From NCBI GenBank assembly GCA_934667475.1, contig CAKUMB010000009.1:20238-84237 (forward strand): 64,000 nucleotides of DNA. The letters run 5' to 3'. Shown here piece by piece: positions 24,736-35,554 of the stretch (position 1 is the stretch's first letter; the number at the start of each line of letters is the position of its first letter). The stretch comes from an uncultured Muribaculaceae bacterium. GTDB lineage: Bacteria; Bacteroidota; Bacteroidia; Bacteroidales; Muribaculaceae. The notes beneath the pieces are model-generated. The model worked only from the letters and a program-made list of their open reading frames with translations, made no database searches and was not told where the DNA came from. The position numbers and the translations under genes were made by a program.

Positions 24736-26181
24736 ATGAATCAGGCACAAGACACTGGCAAAAGCAAGCAGCGCGGGTCGAAGTTTATAAAAGACCTGCT
24801 GGTGTATGCCATTGGGAACCTGGGCTCGAAGCTCATCACATTCCTGATGATGCCACTCTACACCTATTTCATCCACAACCCCAACGACTACGGCTACTAC
24901 GACGTGTGCCTGACGGCCGTGTTCCTGCTGCTGCCATTCGAAACGCTGCAGATGCGCGACGGCGCGTTCCGCTTCCTGCTCGACACCGACAACGAGCGGC
25001 AGCGGCAGCGCATCATCACCTTCGTGTACCGCACACTGGGCTTCATGGTGGGAGTGTCGACCCTGGTGACCATGCTGCTGGCCGCACTCACGCAGCTCGA
25101 CTACCTGTGGGCCACATTCGCCCTGCTGGTGGCCATGTCGGCCTACGACGTGATTACGCAGGTGGCCCGCGGCCTGGGCAACAACAAGGCATTTGTCACG
25201 GCCGGCCTCATATCGTCGTTTGGCATAAGCGCGCTCAGCATAGTGTTCCTGGCCTTTATGGGCATGGGCATAGAGGGTGTGTTTCTGGCCAACATACTGG
25301 CGCGCATCATGGCCGTGGCCTACCTTGAGCTGAAGATGCACTTATTCGCGCGCTACTTCAGCCGCAGCGCCGACTGGCACGCCGTGGGTCGCGGCCTGGT
25401 GCGCTACACGCTGCCGCTGCTGCCTGGCTCGCTGTGCTGGTGGCTGATGCAGAGCAGCGACCGGTGGTTCATAATGCACTATCTGGGCCTCGACGTGAAC
25501 GGCGTGTATGCCGTGGCCACCAAATTCACCGGCATCATCCAGACCCTGGCCGTGATTTTCTACCAGGCCTGGCAGGAGACAGCCATTCTGCAATATGGCA
25601 GCAGCGACCGCGACCGCTTCTTCTCGCGCATGTTCAACGCCTACATCTCGGTGCTGGCCGTGATACTCATAGGCTACACCTTTGTGGTGAAGTTCAACTA
25701 CTTCTGGCTGGTGGAGAGCAAATACCAGGCCAGCCTCGACTTTCTGTATCCGCTGGGGGTGAGCGCGGTGTTCTTTGCTGCAGCGGCATTCTTCGACATG
25801 GGCTACCAGTGCGCCAAAGACACTGCCCGCACCCTGCCCGCCATCACCGCGGCCGCGCTGGTCAACGTGGTACTCAACTTCACCCTCATAGGCCGTCTGG
25901 GCATCAGCGGGGTGCTGGTGACCAGCATCATGACCAACGTGGTGCTGCTGGCCATACGCATGGCCGACATGCGCCGCTACTTCAAGCTCACCATCTATCC
26001 CGCCACCGCCGTTCCGCTGCTGGCCATGGCAGTGTGCTACGTGCCGTTTGTGGTCGACATGCCCTGGTGGCAGTCGGCCCTGCTGGCATTGGCCGGAGCG
26101 GCGGCAAGCATAGCCGCCATGCCGCGCGCCGTGCTGCGCGACATATCCTCAAAAATCGCATCGCGGCTGCACCACGCCTGA
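24736..26181 (+). CDS. Oligosaccharide flippase (Wzx/MOP superfamily)
   Basis: A 481-residue inner-membrane protein with about fourteen hydrophobic helices in the MOP-flippase pattern. It starts with a short basic N-terminus (MNQAQDTGKSKQRGSKF) and LLVYAIGNLGSKLITFLMMPLYTYFI, typical of RfbX/Wzx proteins; a central LPLLPGSLCWWLMQSSDRWFI matches the polysaccharide biosynthesis protein family. It should move undecaprenyl-diphosphate-linked repeat units to the periplasmic face for the Wzy-like polymerase encoded upstream. It ends the cluster and has its own possible promoter. Confidence 0.92.
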   Translation: MNQAQDTGKSKQRGSKFIKDLLVYAIGNLGSKLITFLMMPLYTYFIHNPNDYGYYDVCLTAVFLLLPFETLQMRDGAFRFLLDTDNERQRQRIITFVYRTLGFMVGVSTLVTMLLAALTQLDYLWATFALLVAMSAYDVITQVARGLGNNKAFVTAGLISSFGISALSIVFLAFMGMGIEGVFLANILARIMAVAYLELKMHLFARYFSRSADWHAVGRGLVRYTLPLLPGSLCWWLMQSSDRWFIMHYLGLDVNGVYAVATKFTGIIQTLAVIFYQAWQETAILQYGSSDRDRFFSRMFNAYISVLAVILIGYTFVVKFNYFWLVESKYQASLDFLYPLGVSAVFFAAAAFFDMGYQCAKDTARTLPAITAAALVNVVLNFTLIGRLGISGVLVTSIMTNVVLLAIRMADMRRYFKLTIYPATAVPLLAMAVCYVPFVVDMPWWQSALLALAGAAASIAAMPRAVLRDISSKIASRLHHA

Positions 26182-26241
26182 GCACAAAAGACCAGCCGCA
26201 CAGCCATACGTTTCCGATTGGTGAATTTTTTCATCAATAGT

Positions 26242-26273
26242 TTTGCAAGTGCAATTTATTAGCGGTAAATTTG
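26242..26273 (+). promoter_or_regulatory. Promoter of frdCAB
   Basis: TTTG at 26242-26245, 20 bases, then TAAATTTG at 26266-26273: a full Bacteroidota promoter. It gives a leader of about 55 A+T-rich bases before frdC, as expected for a strongly expressed operon. Confidence 0.75.
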
Positions 26274-26335
26274 CAAGATAGAAACATATTGTCAATTACT
26301 AAACAACTAAATTAATAACTAAATTCAGAACTACT

Positions 26336-26992
26336 ATGTGGTTAACAACTTCTTCGGTAGGACGAAAAGTGGTGATGTCGCTCACCGGACTTTTTCTGAT
26401 CCTATTCTTAACCTTTCATGTGCTGATGAATGCCGTTGCCATCATTTCGCTTGACGCTTATGAGGCAGTGTGCGAGTTCCTCGGCGCTAACTGGTATGCA
26501 CTGGTCGGCACCGCAATAATCGCAGCCGGCTTCGTTATTCACATCATCTATGCTCTCTGGCTCACCATCCAGAACCGCAAGGCTCGCGGCAACGACCGCT
26601 ATGAGGTGAGCAGCAAGCCCGCTTCGGTGGAATGGGCATCGCAAAACATGCTGGTGCTGGGCATCATCGTGCTGGTGTTCCTCATTCTTCACCTTGTGAA
26701 CTTCTGGGCCAAGATGCAGCTGCCCGAGGTGATTGGCCAGCCCGCACTGAGCGGTGTTGATGCCCTTGACGCAGCCTTCAGCCAAGTGTGGCTGCTCCCT
26801 CTCTACCTCATTGGCTTCGCAGCCCTGTGGTTCCACCTGACCCACGGATTCTGGAGCGCACTCCAGACACTGGGCACCACCAACGACAAGTGGATTTGCC
26901 GCTGGAAGTGCATCGGCTGGTGGTGGGCAACCATTGTGGCCGTGCTCTTTGCAGTAGAGGCATGCTACCTCACATGGTATTTCGCATGTTAA
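26336..26992 (+). CDS. frdC: Fumarate reductase/succinate dehydrogenase cytochrome b558 subunit
   Basis: A 218-residue five-helix inner-membrane anchor of the B-type succinate:quinone oxidoreductases (as in Wolinella, Bacillus and Bacteroides), which bind two hemes and exchange electrons with menaquinone. Helices begin with VVMSLTGLFLILFLTFHVLM, whose His lies where a heme ligand is expected; further candidate ligands are in GFVIHIIYALWL, LILHLVNFW and LWFHLTHGFWSALQ. The last helix ends at WYFAC. First gene of the frdCAB operon, 40 bases before frdA. In anaerobic Bacteroidales this complex works chiefly as fumarate reductase. Confidence 0.95.
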   Translation: MWLTTSSVGRKVVMSLTGLFLILFLTFHVLMNAVAIISLDAYEAVCEFLGANWYALVGTAIIAAGFVIHIIYALWLTIQNRKARGNDRYEVSSKPASVEWASQNMLVLGIIVLVFLILHLVNFWAKMQLPEVIGQPALSGVDALDAAFSQVWLLPLYLIGFAALWFHLTHGFWSALQTLGTTNDKWICRWKCIGWWWATIVAVLFAVEACYLTWYFAC

Positions 26993-27032
26993 AATTTTAG
27001 CTGAGTAATAACACTATAACTACACTGACAAA

Positions 27033-29039
<2,007 letters not shown>

Positions 29040-29063
29040 TTTAATTTTTAACTCAGAACAAAG

Positions 29064-29819
29064 ATGGAGAAAAATATAAGTTTCACACTTAAAATTTGGC
29101 GTCAGGCCGGTCCTAAGGAACAGGGTCACTTTGAGAAATACCAGATGCAGGACATCCCGACTGACACCTCTTTCCTTGAGATGCTCGACATCCTTAACGA
29201 GCAGCTCATCGAGCAGGGCGAAGAGCCTGTGGTGTTCGACCACGACTGCCGCGAGGGCATCTGCGGCATGTGCTCGCTCTATGTCAACGGTCACCCCCAC
29301 GGCCCCGCAACAGGCGCAACCACTTGCCAGCTGTATATGCGCCGCTTCCACGATGGCGAGACCATCACAGTGGAGCCCTGGCGCTCGGCCGCATTCCCGG
29401 TGATAAAAGACCTTATGGTAGACCGCAACGCATTCGACAAGATTCAGCAGGCAGGCGGCTATGTGTCGTTCCAGACGGGCGGCGCACAAGACGCCAACGC
29501 GCTGCCCATCTCTAAGGTGGCAGCCGACGAGGCCATGGACTCGGCATCGTGCATCGGTTGCGGCGCTTGCGTGGCAGCCTGCAAAAATGGTTCTGCAATG
29601 CTCTTCGTTTCGGCCAAGGTCAGCCAGTTTGCCCTGCTGCCGCAAGGCAAAGCCGAGGCAAAGCGCCGCGCAAAGGCTATGGTAGCAAAGATGGACGAAC
29701 TGGGCTTCGGCAACTGCACCAACACCGGTGCTTGCGCCGCTGAGTGCCCGAAGAACATCAAGCTGAGCAACATCGCCCGCCTCAACCGCGAGTTCCTGTG
29801 CGCAAAGCTCACCGACTAA
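29064..29819 (+). CDS. frdB: Fumarate reductase/succinate dehydrogenase iron-sulfur subunit
   Basis: A 251-residue electron-transfer subunit. The N-terminal plant-type ferredoxin domain has the [2Fe-2S] cysteines at C62, C67 and C70 (DCREGICGMCSLYVNG), with a fourth near C88. The C-terminal domain holds the [4Fe-4S] and [3Fe-4S] sets in SCIGCGACVAACKNGSA and CTNTGACAAECPKNIKL; the spacing in the second is normal for the family. It ends the operon, 24 bases after frdA, before a strong hairpin. Confidence 0.97.
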   Translation: MEKNISFTLKIWRQAGPKEQGHFEKYQMQDIPTDTSFLEMLDILNEQLIEQGEEPVVFDHDCREGICGMCSLYVNGHPHGPATGATTCQLYMRRFHDGETITVEPWRSAAFPVIKDLMVDRNAFDKIQQAGGYVSFQTGGAQDANALPISKVAADEAMDSASCIGCGACVAACKNGSAMLFVSAKVSQFALLPQGKAEAKRRAKAMVAKMDELGFGNCTNTGACAAECPKNIKLSNIARLNREFLCAKLTD

Positions 29820-29863
29820 TCAGCACACTCCGCTGCCCATAGGCAGCAGCACACACAATAAAG

Positions 29864-29901
29864 GGCCGGCCCTCATCCGTAATTGGATGCGGGCCGGCCT
29901 T
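29864..29901 (+). terminator. Terminator of frdCAB
   Basis: A G+C-rich stem of about 15 bp with one mismatch pairs 29864-29878 with 29886-29900. It is followed by TTGCGTTTT. It lies 45 bases after the frdB stop. Confidence 0.85.
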
Positions 29902-29966
29902 GCGTTTTATCCACATCCGCATTCAGCGTTAGGCTTGCTGCACCACACGCCACAAAGCGAGCTTCC

Positions 29967-29990
29967 GCAGCAAAGACTGTAGGGACGTGG
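29967..29990 (+). repeat. REP-like repeat, copy 1 (left arm only)
   Basis: A 24-base sequence (GCAGCAAAGACT followed by GTAGGGACGTGG) matching copy 2 at 30057-30080 with a single mismatch, 90 bases apart. The palindrome's right arm is missing here. The GTAGGGACGTGG core resembles palindromic elements dispersed in many bacterial genomes. Confidence 0.65.
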
Positions 29991-30056
29991 TTTGCCGATT
30001 ACATGTGAAAAAAGTGGCAATTATGGCGAGTTGGATAGTGGAGAATGCCCACTAAA

Positions 30057-30092
30057 GCAGCAAAGACTATAGGGACGTGGCATGCCACGTCC
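30057..30092 (+). repeat. REP-like repeat, copy 2, with 20-bp perfect palindrome
   Basis: Repeats copy 1 and continues into GGACGTGGCATGCCACGTCC at 30073-30092, which is its own reverse complement. A partial third copy (GCATGCCACGT) lies at 30234-30244. Confidence 0.7.
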
Positions 30093-30274
30093 GCCGCAAT
30101 TCACTGTAAATAATCTAATTAGCGAACACTTTAATGAACCGTATTTCAATATGTAGCAGCTGATACAACGCCCGAGCCCTCACAATTTTGCGGCAAACGA
30201 CATTAATGTGCATTCACTTTTTCAGTGCCACCAGCATGCCACGTTACCACCAATGGCAGTGGGGAAATTGGTGA

Positions 30275-31375
30275 TTAAGGGAGGAGGACAGCGAGGGTGC
30301 GGCGGGCTATAGAGTTCCAGTCATAGTCGGTGAGATTGTAGCTTGCAGCTGAGGGACTGGTGCCAAGGCAGTGTGAAACAGTCTCTGCCATAGCTTCGGG
30401 TGACGAAGGTTTGAAATAGCGGTCGGAGGGCAGCTCGATGAGGTGCGACGCGGGAATGTCGCTCACAGCCACAGGCAGGCCGTAGGTCATGGCTTCGAGC
30501 AGCACGAGCGGGAACCCCTCGTTGACCGACGACAGCACAAACAGGCGCGCGTGGCTGTAGAGCTGGCGCAAATCCTCGCCCGAGGTGAAGCCGGTGAACA
30601 CCACCTTGTGCTGCACATCAAGCGCGCGCAGACGCTCGGCATAATCGCTGCCGTGGTCGCTGGCACCGGCTATCACCACTTGGCGCACATCGGGCAGCAG
30701 TTGGGCGGCGGCCACAAGGTGCTCAAAGCCTTTTTCAGGGGTCAGGCGGCCCACGGCCAGCAGGTAGCAGCCAGGTTCAATGCCGTGCTCGTTGAGAAAA
30801 CCGGTGGCTGCGCTGCGTGTAGTTGAAGCATTGATGCCGTTGGGCAGATACACGCTCTTGGCCTGCACGGCATCGCTGAACTTATGCATCTGGAATTTGT
30901 TGACGAATATCACGCGGTCGCACCACCGCAGCGACACCCCCTCGCACCACTTTAGCAGCCGCTTGGCGGCCGAGTTCCACTTGTCGTGCTCATAGTTGGG
31001 ACTGTGGTAGGTCATGACCACGCGCAGGCCCATGAGTTTAAGCAGCGGGGCAAACATGCCGGGGCCGATGTTGTGCACATGCACCACATCGGGGCGGTGC
31101 AGCGCTATGTGGAGCACGCTCAGCAGCGTGTGCAGCACAGCCTCAAGACCCTTGATGCGCGTCGACGGCAGGTCGACGTATTCAATGCCCGGCAGCGGCC
31201 GCATCGACTCTGCACACAGGTAGGGCTTGCGCCTGTAGATGCGCACAGCAGCCATGCCGGAGCCGGCCAGCCGTGTGTAGATGTTTTGGCAGTGCATTTC
31301 TACACCGCCCTGCACACCCGGAAATCCGCGCGTGCCTATCACGGCAATCACTGGTTTGCTGTTTTTGCTGCTCAT
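30275..31375 (-). CDS. Family 4 glycosyltransferase (DUF1972-type N-terminus)
   Basis: A 366-residue GT-B glycosyltransferase. The N-terminus VIAVIGTRGFPGVQGGVEMH is characteristic of a rhamnosyl/glycosyl transferase subgroup with a DUF1972-like domain. The C-terminal GT1/GT4 domain has YLLAVGRLTPEKGFEHLV, VVFTGFTSGEDLRQLYSHA and the acidic donor-binding motif SSVNEGFPLVLLEAMTYGLP. The frame is open upstream to 31645, but the ATG at 31375 (MSSKNSKP) overlaps the stop of the preceding gene as ATGA, so the starts are coupled. Last gene of a three-glycosyltransferase operon. Specificity not known. Confidence 0.92.
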   Translation of the reverse strand: MSSKNSKPVIAVIGTRGFPGVQGGVEMHCQNIYTRLAGSGMAAVRIYRRKPYLCAESMRPLPGIEYVDLPSTRIKGLEAVLHTLLSVLHIALHRPDVVHVHNIGPGMFAPLLKLMGLRVVMTYHSPNYEHDKWNSAAKRLLKWCEGVSLRWCDRVIFVNKFQMHKFSDAVQAKSVYLPNGINASTTRSAATGFLNEHGIEPGCYLLAVGRLTPEKGFEHLVAAAQLLPDVRQVVIAGASDHGSDYAERLRALDVQHKVVFTGFTSGEDLRQLYSHARLFVLSSVNEGFPLVLLEAMTYGLPVAVSDIPASHLIELPSDRYFKPSSPEAMAETVSHCLGTSPSAASYNLTDYDWNSIARRTLAVLLP

Positions 31376-32586
31376 TCGGGGAAATATAAAGGCTTTAGTT
31401 TTGCAAAATGCGCTTTGGCCGAGAAGCGTTCGGAAGCCTCGGCGGCTATGGTCTGGTTGTCGTAGCGTCTGCCATGCTCCATCATTTCGGTGATGCAGCC
31501 GGCCAGCTCTGTGGCATTGCCCATGGCATATGTGAGGCCGCAACTGGGCGTTATCAGCTCGGGTATGCCGCCTATGCGCGCACCTATCACTGGCGTGCCG
31601 GCACACAGCGATTCGATGACACTTAGCGGATTGTTTTCGTAGCACTCCGAGGGCTGCACCACAAAGCGCGCCTTGCGCTGCAAGTTGCTCACCTGCACCG
31701 CACTCAGCTGCCCCAGAAACTCAATGTTGGCGTTTCCGCCATACTGCTGGCGGAATTGCGCCATCAGAGGTCCGTCGCCGGCCACCTTAAGCCTGTAGGG
31801 AAGCGTGGCGGCGGCCTTAAGCAGCGTGGCCACACCTTTCTCCTCCGACAGGCGCCCTATGTAGGAATAGTAGTCCTCCTTCTCCACCTGGCTGTTTTTC
31901 TCAAGTTCGGCGGCCTTCACCGGGTCGATGAAGTTGCACACCACGTGCAGTTTGCCCTCGCTGAAGCCACCCTTCAGCATCTGGCCGCGCATAAACTGGC
32001 TGGGGCACACAAAGGCATCGACGTTGCGCTCAATCCAGCCACGGTTCCACCTGTGGGCCTCGACCCACGCCAGCGCGCTTGCCGCCGCACTCTGCTTGAA
32101 GCACCGCTCGGCCAGCACGTGCCACTTGGCCGTGTAGCACTTTTCGCACGGATGGCCATGGTTAAGGCAGCTGTAGGCGGGGCACAGCAGTTTGTAGTCG
32201 TGCAGCGTCCACACCACCCTTGCTCCTCGCTCGCGGGCCCATTGCGCCATGGCGGGCGACAGGTAGGAATGCACATTGTGCAGATGCACCACATCGGGCG
32301 CAAACTGGTTGAAAGCCTGCACAAACGATGCCTTAAGCCCCGCTCCGCCCAGTGTGCGGCGGGCAAAGCGCAGTTTTTGGTCCAGAGAGCCCTTAAACGA
32401 CACCTCGGGAGCGGTGAATATGCCCGGCTCATGCAGGTTGCCCCCGTAGTCCATTGTGAATATGCCCACCTCATAGCCAAGGCTCGTGAGCATATCGCGC
32501 AAATTAATGACAACTATTTCGGCACCACCACGTGAGTAGTAGAATTTGTTTACTAAGAGTATGCGTTTTGCCATTTCTTTAGCCAC
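31372..32586 (-). CDS. Family 4 glycosyltransferase
   Basis: A 404-residue GT-B glycosyltransferase. The N-terminal acceptor domain starts RILLVNKFYYSRGGAEIVV, with DVVHLHNVHSYLSPA and WTLHDYKLLCPAYSC. A cysteine-rich stretch (CPAYSCLNHGHPCEKCYT) is typical of this subgroup, but its role is unclear. The C-terminal GT4 domain has SYIGRLSEEKGVATLL and PSECYENNPLSVIESLCAGTPVIG. A second ATG at 32574 (MAKRILL) is equally possible. It lies 39 bases after the upstream glycosyltransferase and its stop overlaps the next start. Likely acts in assembly of a lipid-linked surface glycan. Confidence 0.92.
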   Translation of the reverse strand: MAKEMAKRILLVNKFYYSRGGAEIVVINLRDMLTSLGYEVGIFTMDYGGNLHEPGIFTAPEVSFKGSLDQKLRFARRTLGGAGLKASFVQAFNQFAPDVVHLHNVHSYLSPAMAQWARERGARVVWTLHDYKLLCPAYSCLNHGHPCEKCYTAKWHVLAERCFKQSAAASALAWVEAHRWNRGWIERNVDAFVCPSQFMRGQMLKGGFSEGKLHVVCNFIDPVKAAELEKNSQVEKEDYYSYIGRLSEEKGVATLLKAAATLPYRLKVAGDGPLMAQFRQQYGGNANIEFLGQLSAVQVSNLQRKARFVVQPSECYENNPLSVIESLCAGTPVIGARIGGIPELITPSCGLTYAMGNATELAGCITEMMEHGRRYDNQTIAAEASERFSAKAHFAKLKPLYFPE

Positions 32587-32625
32587 ATGAATTGGTTGTA
32601 ATGTATAAACGTGCCGCGGGCGCGT

Positions 32626-33753
32626 TTATTTTGTGCCGCAAGCGCGCTTTTGGCAATTGTCCACGTATAGCTTCACCAACTTGTTGGCGCAGCCCTCGCG
32701 CGTGAGCCCGTCGCGCTCGCGCAGGCAAGCCTTGTGGAATTCAGTATAGTGGTCGATGGCTTTAATCAGGTCGGTCTCGTCCCAGCCGTCGCGCACCACG
32801 CCCAGGCCGTGGCGGGCAATAAACGAGGCAGAAGTGGGACAAGTGTTGGTCACAATCGGAGTGCCGCTCACTATCGACTCTGGAATCGACACCATGTTCA
32901 GGTCGCGCCTGGTGGCAATGAGCATGGCGCGCGCATGGCGCAGCAGCTCGGCCATTTGGCTGTGGAGCATGAATCCGTGAAACTCCACATTGCCGTCAAC
33001 ACCGAGTTGGCGGGCCAGCTGGCGCAGTGCCTCGGCCTGATTGCCGTCGCCAATTATGTGCAGCCGGTAGTGGCTGTAGGCAGGCATGGCCACAAGGCGC
33101 GCAAACGCCCTGATGATGTGTGCCACATTTTTCCGCTCCACCAGCTGCGACACCACTATGAACGAATCGGTGGGTCCGTCGGTGGCCGGGCGCAGCACAT
33201 CGCCGTTGGCGCCATGATCGACCAAGGTGCCGCTCACGTTGGCGCTGTAGCGGGCTATGAAGCGTCCGGCAGGTTCGCTGCGCGGCACCACCAGCACATT
33301 GCGCAGCACGGTGCGCACCACCAGGTTGTGCCACAGCCGTGACGGCAACTTGTGCCACTTGCGCTGGTGGTAGGCCATCTCCTGCCATATTTCCAGCTTT
33401 GAGCGACATGCCATGGCGGCAATGAGCGTGCCTATCGAAAACGCCTCGCTGCTCACTATCAGGTCGATGTTGCTGCGATTCCGCTTCAGGTAGGAATACA
33501 TGCCCACGGGATATGGAATGAGGTAGGGCTTGAACAGGCGTTTGAGTCCCGACTTGAAATATATGATGTTGTAGTCGTAGGTTTCCTCTTCGGCGGGCTT
33601 GAACTCCTCGCTTGCCAGAATGGTGACATGGTGGCCGGCCTTGACAAACCCCATGGCGCAGTTGCTTATCATGGTGTCCTTTATAGTCTTCCTACGCTTT
33701 ATCACACCGTTTTCGGCAGTGGTGAGTATCAAGTTTAATAACACTACGTTCAT
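32626..33753 (-). CDS. Family 4 glycosyltransferase
   Basis: A 375-residue GT-B protein. After MNVVLLNLILTTAENGVIKR the N-terminal Rossmann domain includes GFVKAGHHVTILASEEF and NIDLIVSSEAFSIGTLIAAM. The C-terminal domain has SFIVVSQLVERKNVAHII, YRLHIIGDGNQAEALRQLA and IATRRDLNMVSIPESIVSGTPIV; the E of PESI is in the place of the second Glu of the GT4 EX7E motif. First gene of the three-glycosyltransferase operon, with a full promoter match immediately upstream. Confidence 0.9.
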   Translation of the reverse strand: MNVVLLNLILTTAENGVIKRRKTIKDTMISNCAMGFVKAGHHVTILASEEFKPAEEETYDYNIIYFKSGLKRLFKPYLIPYPVGMYSYLKRNRSNIDLIVSSEAFSIGTLIAAMACRSKLEIWQEMAYHQRKWHKLPSRLWHNLVVRTVLRNVLVVPRSEPAGRFIARYSANVSGTLVDHGANGDVLRPATDGPTDSFIVVSQLVERKNVAHIIRAFARLVAMPAYSHYRLHIIGDGNQAEALRQLARQLGVDGNVEFHGFMLHSQMAELLRHARAMLIATRRDLNMVSIPESIVSGTPIVTNTCPTSASFIARHGLGVVRDGWDETDLIKAIDHYTEFHKACLRERDGLTREGCANKLVKLYVDNCQKRACGTK

Positions 33754-33788
33754 TGCTTCAATTCTGATTAAAACACAAAGTATGCTTG

Positions 33789-33819
33789 CAAATTTAGTGA
33801 AAAAAAATTACCTTTACAA
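33789..33819 (-). promoter_or_regulatory. Promoter of the minus-strand glycosyltransferase operon
   Basis: On the minus strand, TTG (33819-33817), 20 bases, then TAAATTTG (33796-33789). This leaves about 30 bases of leader before the start at 33753. Confidence 0.7.
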
Positions 33820-33902
33820 GCGATAATGGCCGCGGTTGCCGCCTCGAGGGCGCGTCTACCGGCCGAAGCCGCAGGCAACAAACGATTTCTTTTTTTGGGA
33901 GT

Positions 33903-34880
33903 ATGGAGCAACCACTGGTTTCTGTCATCATACCGGCGTGGAACGCCGAACGCTTTCTGGCCCGCTGCATAGGCAGTGTGGTGGCCCAGTCGTATCCCAG
34001 CCTCGAGGTGGTGGTGGTGGACGACGGCAGCACCGACGGCACCGCCGCCATAGCCGACGACTTTGCCTGGCGCCACAGCTGCGTGAGGGCACTGCACTAC
34101 GGCAACGCCGGCTCGGCCGAGGCGCGCCGCCGCGGGGTTGAAGCCTCCAGAGGCGAGTGGATAATGTTTGTCGACAGCGACGACGAGCTGCACGACGACG
34201 ATGCGGTGGCATTCCTCATGCAGAAAGCCATGACGCTCGACCTCGACATTGCCTACGGGTCGAACATAAGGATGATTGAGGGCAAAAGCGACGGGGAATT
34301 TGAATCGCGGTTTGACCGCGAAGGCGAATACACCCCCAAGGATTTCCGCGACTATGTGCTGTCGCCCGCATGCATATGCTGCCAGTGGGGCTGCGTGAGC
34401 CGCCGCGAACTTTGGAACAGCGACGTGTTTCCGCCCACAGGCGTGAGGCTGCCATCGGAAGACGTGTACACCGACCTGCTGCTGTGCAACCACCTGACAC
34501 GCAATGTGGGCCTATATAACCGCGCCGTGTATAACTACTACATGGTGGCGGGCTCGCTGTCGCTTGCCAGCCCATATCAGACCGAGAGGCTGTGGCAGCG
34601 CTTCTACGATGAGCTTGAGCGCCGACTCGACGGCGCCGACACCCCGGCCGTGCAGCGCGCCCTTAACGTGCGCAAAATCCACAACCTGTGTTTCCACATG
34701 CGCAGCGTTGACAGCCGCGACCCGTGGGTGCGCTCGCTAATAAGGCTCAACACAGCGGGTTATCCGCTGAAGACGCGCGTGTGCCAGCAGCTGCTGCGCA
34801 GCAACGCAGCCCGCCGCTTCTTCATAGTGGCCAACCGCGTCATTAAGCGCATTGCCGGCCGCCAGAAAAGCACCATTTAG
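33903..34880 (+). CDS. Family 2 glycosyltransferase
   Basis: A 325-residue GT-A glycosyltransferase with no membrane segment. Residues 1-30 begin MEQPLVSVIIPAWNAERFL; the nucleotide-binding VVVVDDGSTDGTAAIADDF and the metal-binding FVDSDDEL (DxD type) follow. The middle part carries LPSEDVYTDLLLC, in the place of the ED catalytic motif. The C-terminus is basic (RVIKRIAGRQKST). It is divergent from the three-glycosyltransferase operon and convergent with the PAP2 gene, overlapping the latter's stop by 4 bases. Probable role: adding a sugar to a surface glycan. Confidence 0.9.
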   Translation: MEQPLVSVIIPAWNAERFLARCIGSVVAQSYPSLEVVVVDDGSTDGTAAIADDFAWRHSCVRALHYGNAGSAEARRRGVEASRGEWIMFVDSDDELHDDDAVAFLMQKAMTLDLDIAYGSNIRMIEGKSDGEFESRFDREGEYTPKDFRDYVLSPACICCQWGCVSRRELWNSDVFPPTGVRLPSEDVYTDLLLCNHLTRNVGLYNRAVYNYYMVAGSLSLASPYQTERLWQRFYDELERRLDGADTPAVQRALNVRKIHNLCFHMRSVDSRDPWVRSLIRLNTAGYPLKTRVCQQLLRSNAARRFFIVANRVIKRIAGRQKSTI

Positions 34881-35554
34881 CCAAAGCAGCTAATCATAAG
34901 TGTAACCGAGGCATATCCCACAAAAAAGCCGGCAGCCACCTGAGCAAAGGTGTGGCGGCCAAGAATGATGCGCGACGACCCCAGCATGCCTGCAACGAAA
35001 ATGGCGGCGCATATCACCCAAAACAGGTTGAACGCCTCCAAGCCCTGCACATGAATTTGATAGAGCAGCGCCACCACGCCGCCTATGCCAGCCAGGTGGG
35101 CGCTGATTTTCCACTTAAGGTTCACCAGCATCAGCACCAGTGCCGTAAGGGCCGCCCCACCCTGAAACATCACAAACCATGCCGGCGAGTGAATGTGCCC
35201 CAAATAGAACGCGGCCGCAATGCTGCACACTATGCCGCCTATGTATGGGATCAGGCGCTCGCGGCGGTTGTCGAGCCGCTTGTCGGTGATGATTTTGAAG
35301 TTGTGCAGAATTGCTATTAAAATCACGGGCATTATGCACGTGATGCCAAACACCACCATCACCACTGCCCAGCGCACGCCTGGGGCGAGGCTGCACAGAA
35401 ACGACACCCACAGCGTGAGAAACACGCCGTAGGCCGGCATGAGCAGCGGGCTTAGTGCCGACGACAGGAATCTTGCCATCGCGGTTATGAGTTTGTCGAA
35501 TGTGAATCGTCGCATATTACGTATTATATCTGTTTTCAGTTTCTTTTTATTCAT
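34877..35554 (-). CDS. PAP2-family membrane phosphatase-like protein
   Basis: A 225-residue protein with about six membrane helices. The C-terminal half has the elements of the type 2 phosphatidic acid phosphatase family: KWKISAHLAGIGG (in place of the PSGH block) and SSRIILGRHTFAQVAAGF, an R-x5-H-x3-(D/Q) block. DNRRERLIPYIGG may be part of the first motif. The canonical Ser-Gly-His and the terminal Asp are changed (SAH; Q), so activity on lipid phosphates is uncertain. Its start overlaps the rpoN stop as ATGA, so the two are translationally coupled. Confidence 0.8.
   Translation of the reverse strand: MNKKKLKTDIIRNMRRFTFDKLITAMARFLSSALSPLLMPAYGVFLTLWVSFLCSLAPGVRWAVVMVVFGITCIMPVILIAILHNFKIITDKRLDNRRERLIPYIGGIVCSIAAAFYLGHIHSPAWFVMFQGGAALTALVLMLVNLKWKISAHLAGIGGVVALLYQIHVQGLEAFNLFWVICAAIFVAGMLGSSRIILGRHTFAQVAAGFFVGYASVTLMISCFG

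Larger units (their letters stand above)
29820..30274. other. Gene-free region with terminator and dispersed-type repeats
   Basis: The 455 bases between frdB and the convergent glycosyltransferase hold the frdB terminator and two copies of a 24-base repeat, one with a 20-bp perfect palindrome, plus a short third match. I see no convincing gene. The part after 30093 is A+T-rich and non-coding, and no terminator for the minus-strand glycosyltransferase operon is clear. Confidence 0.7.
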
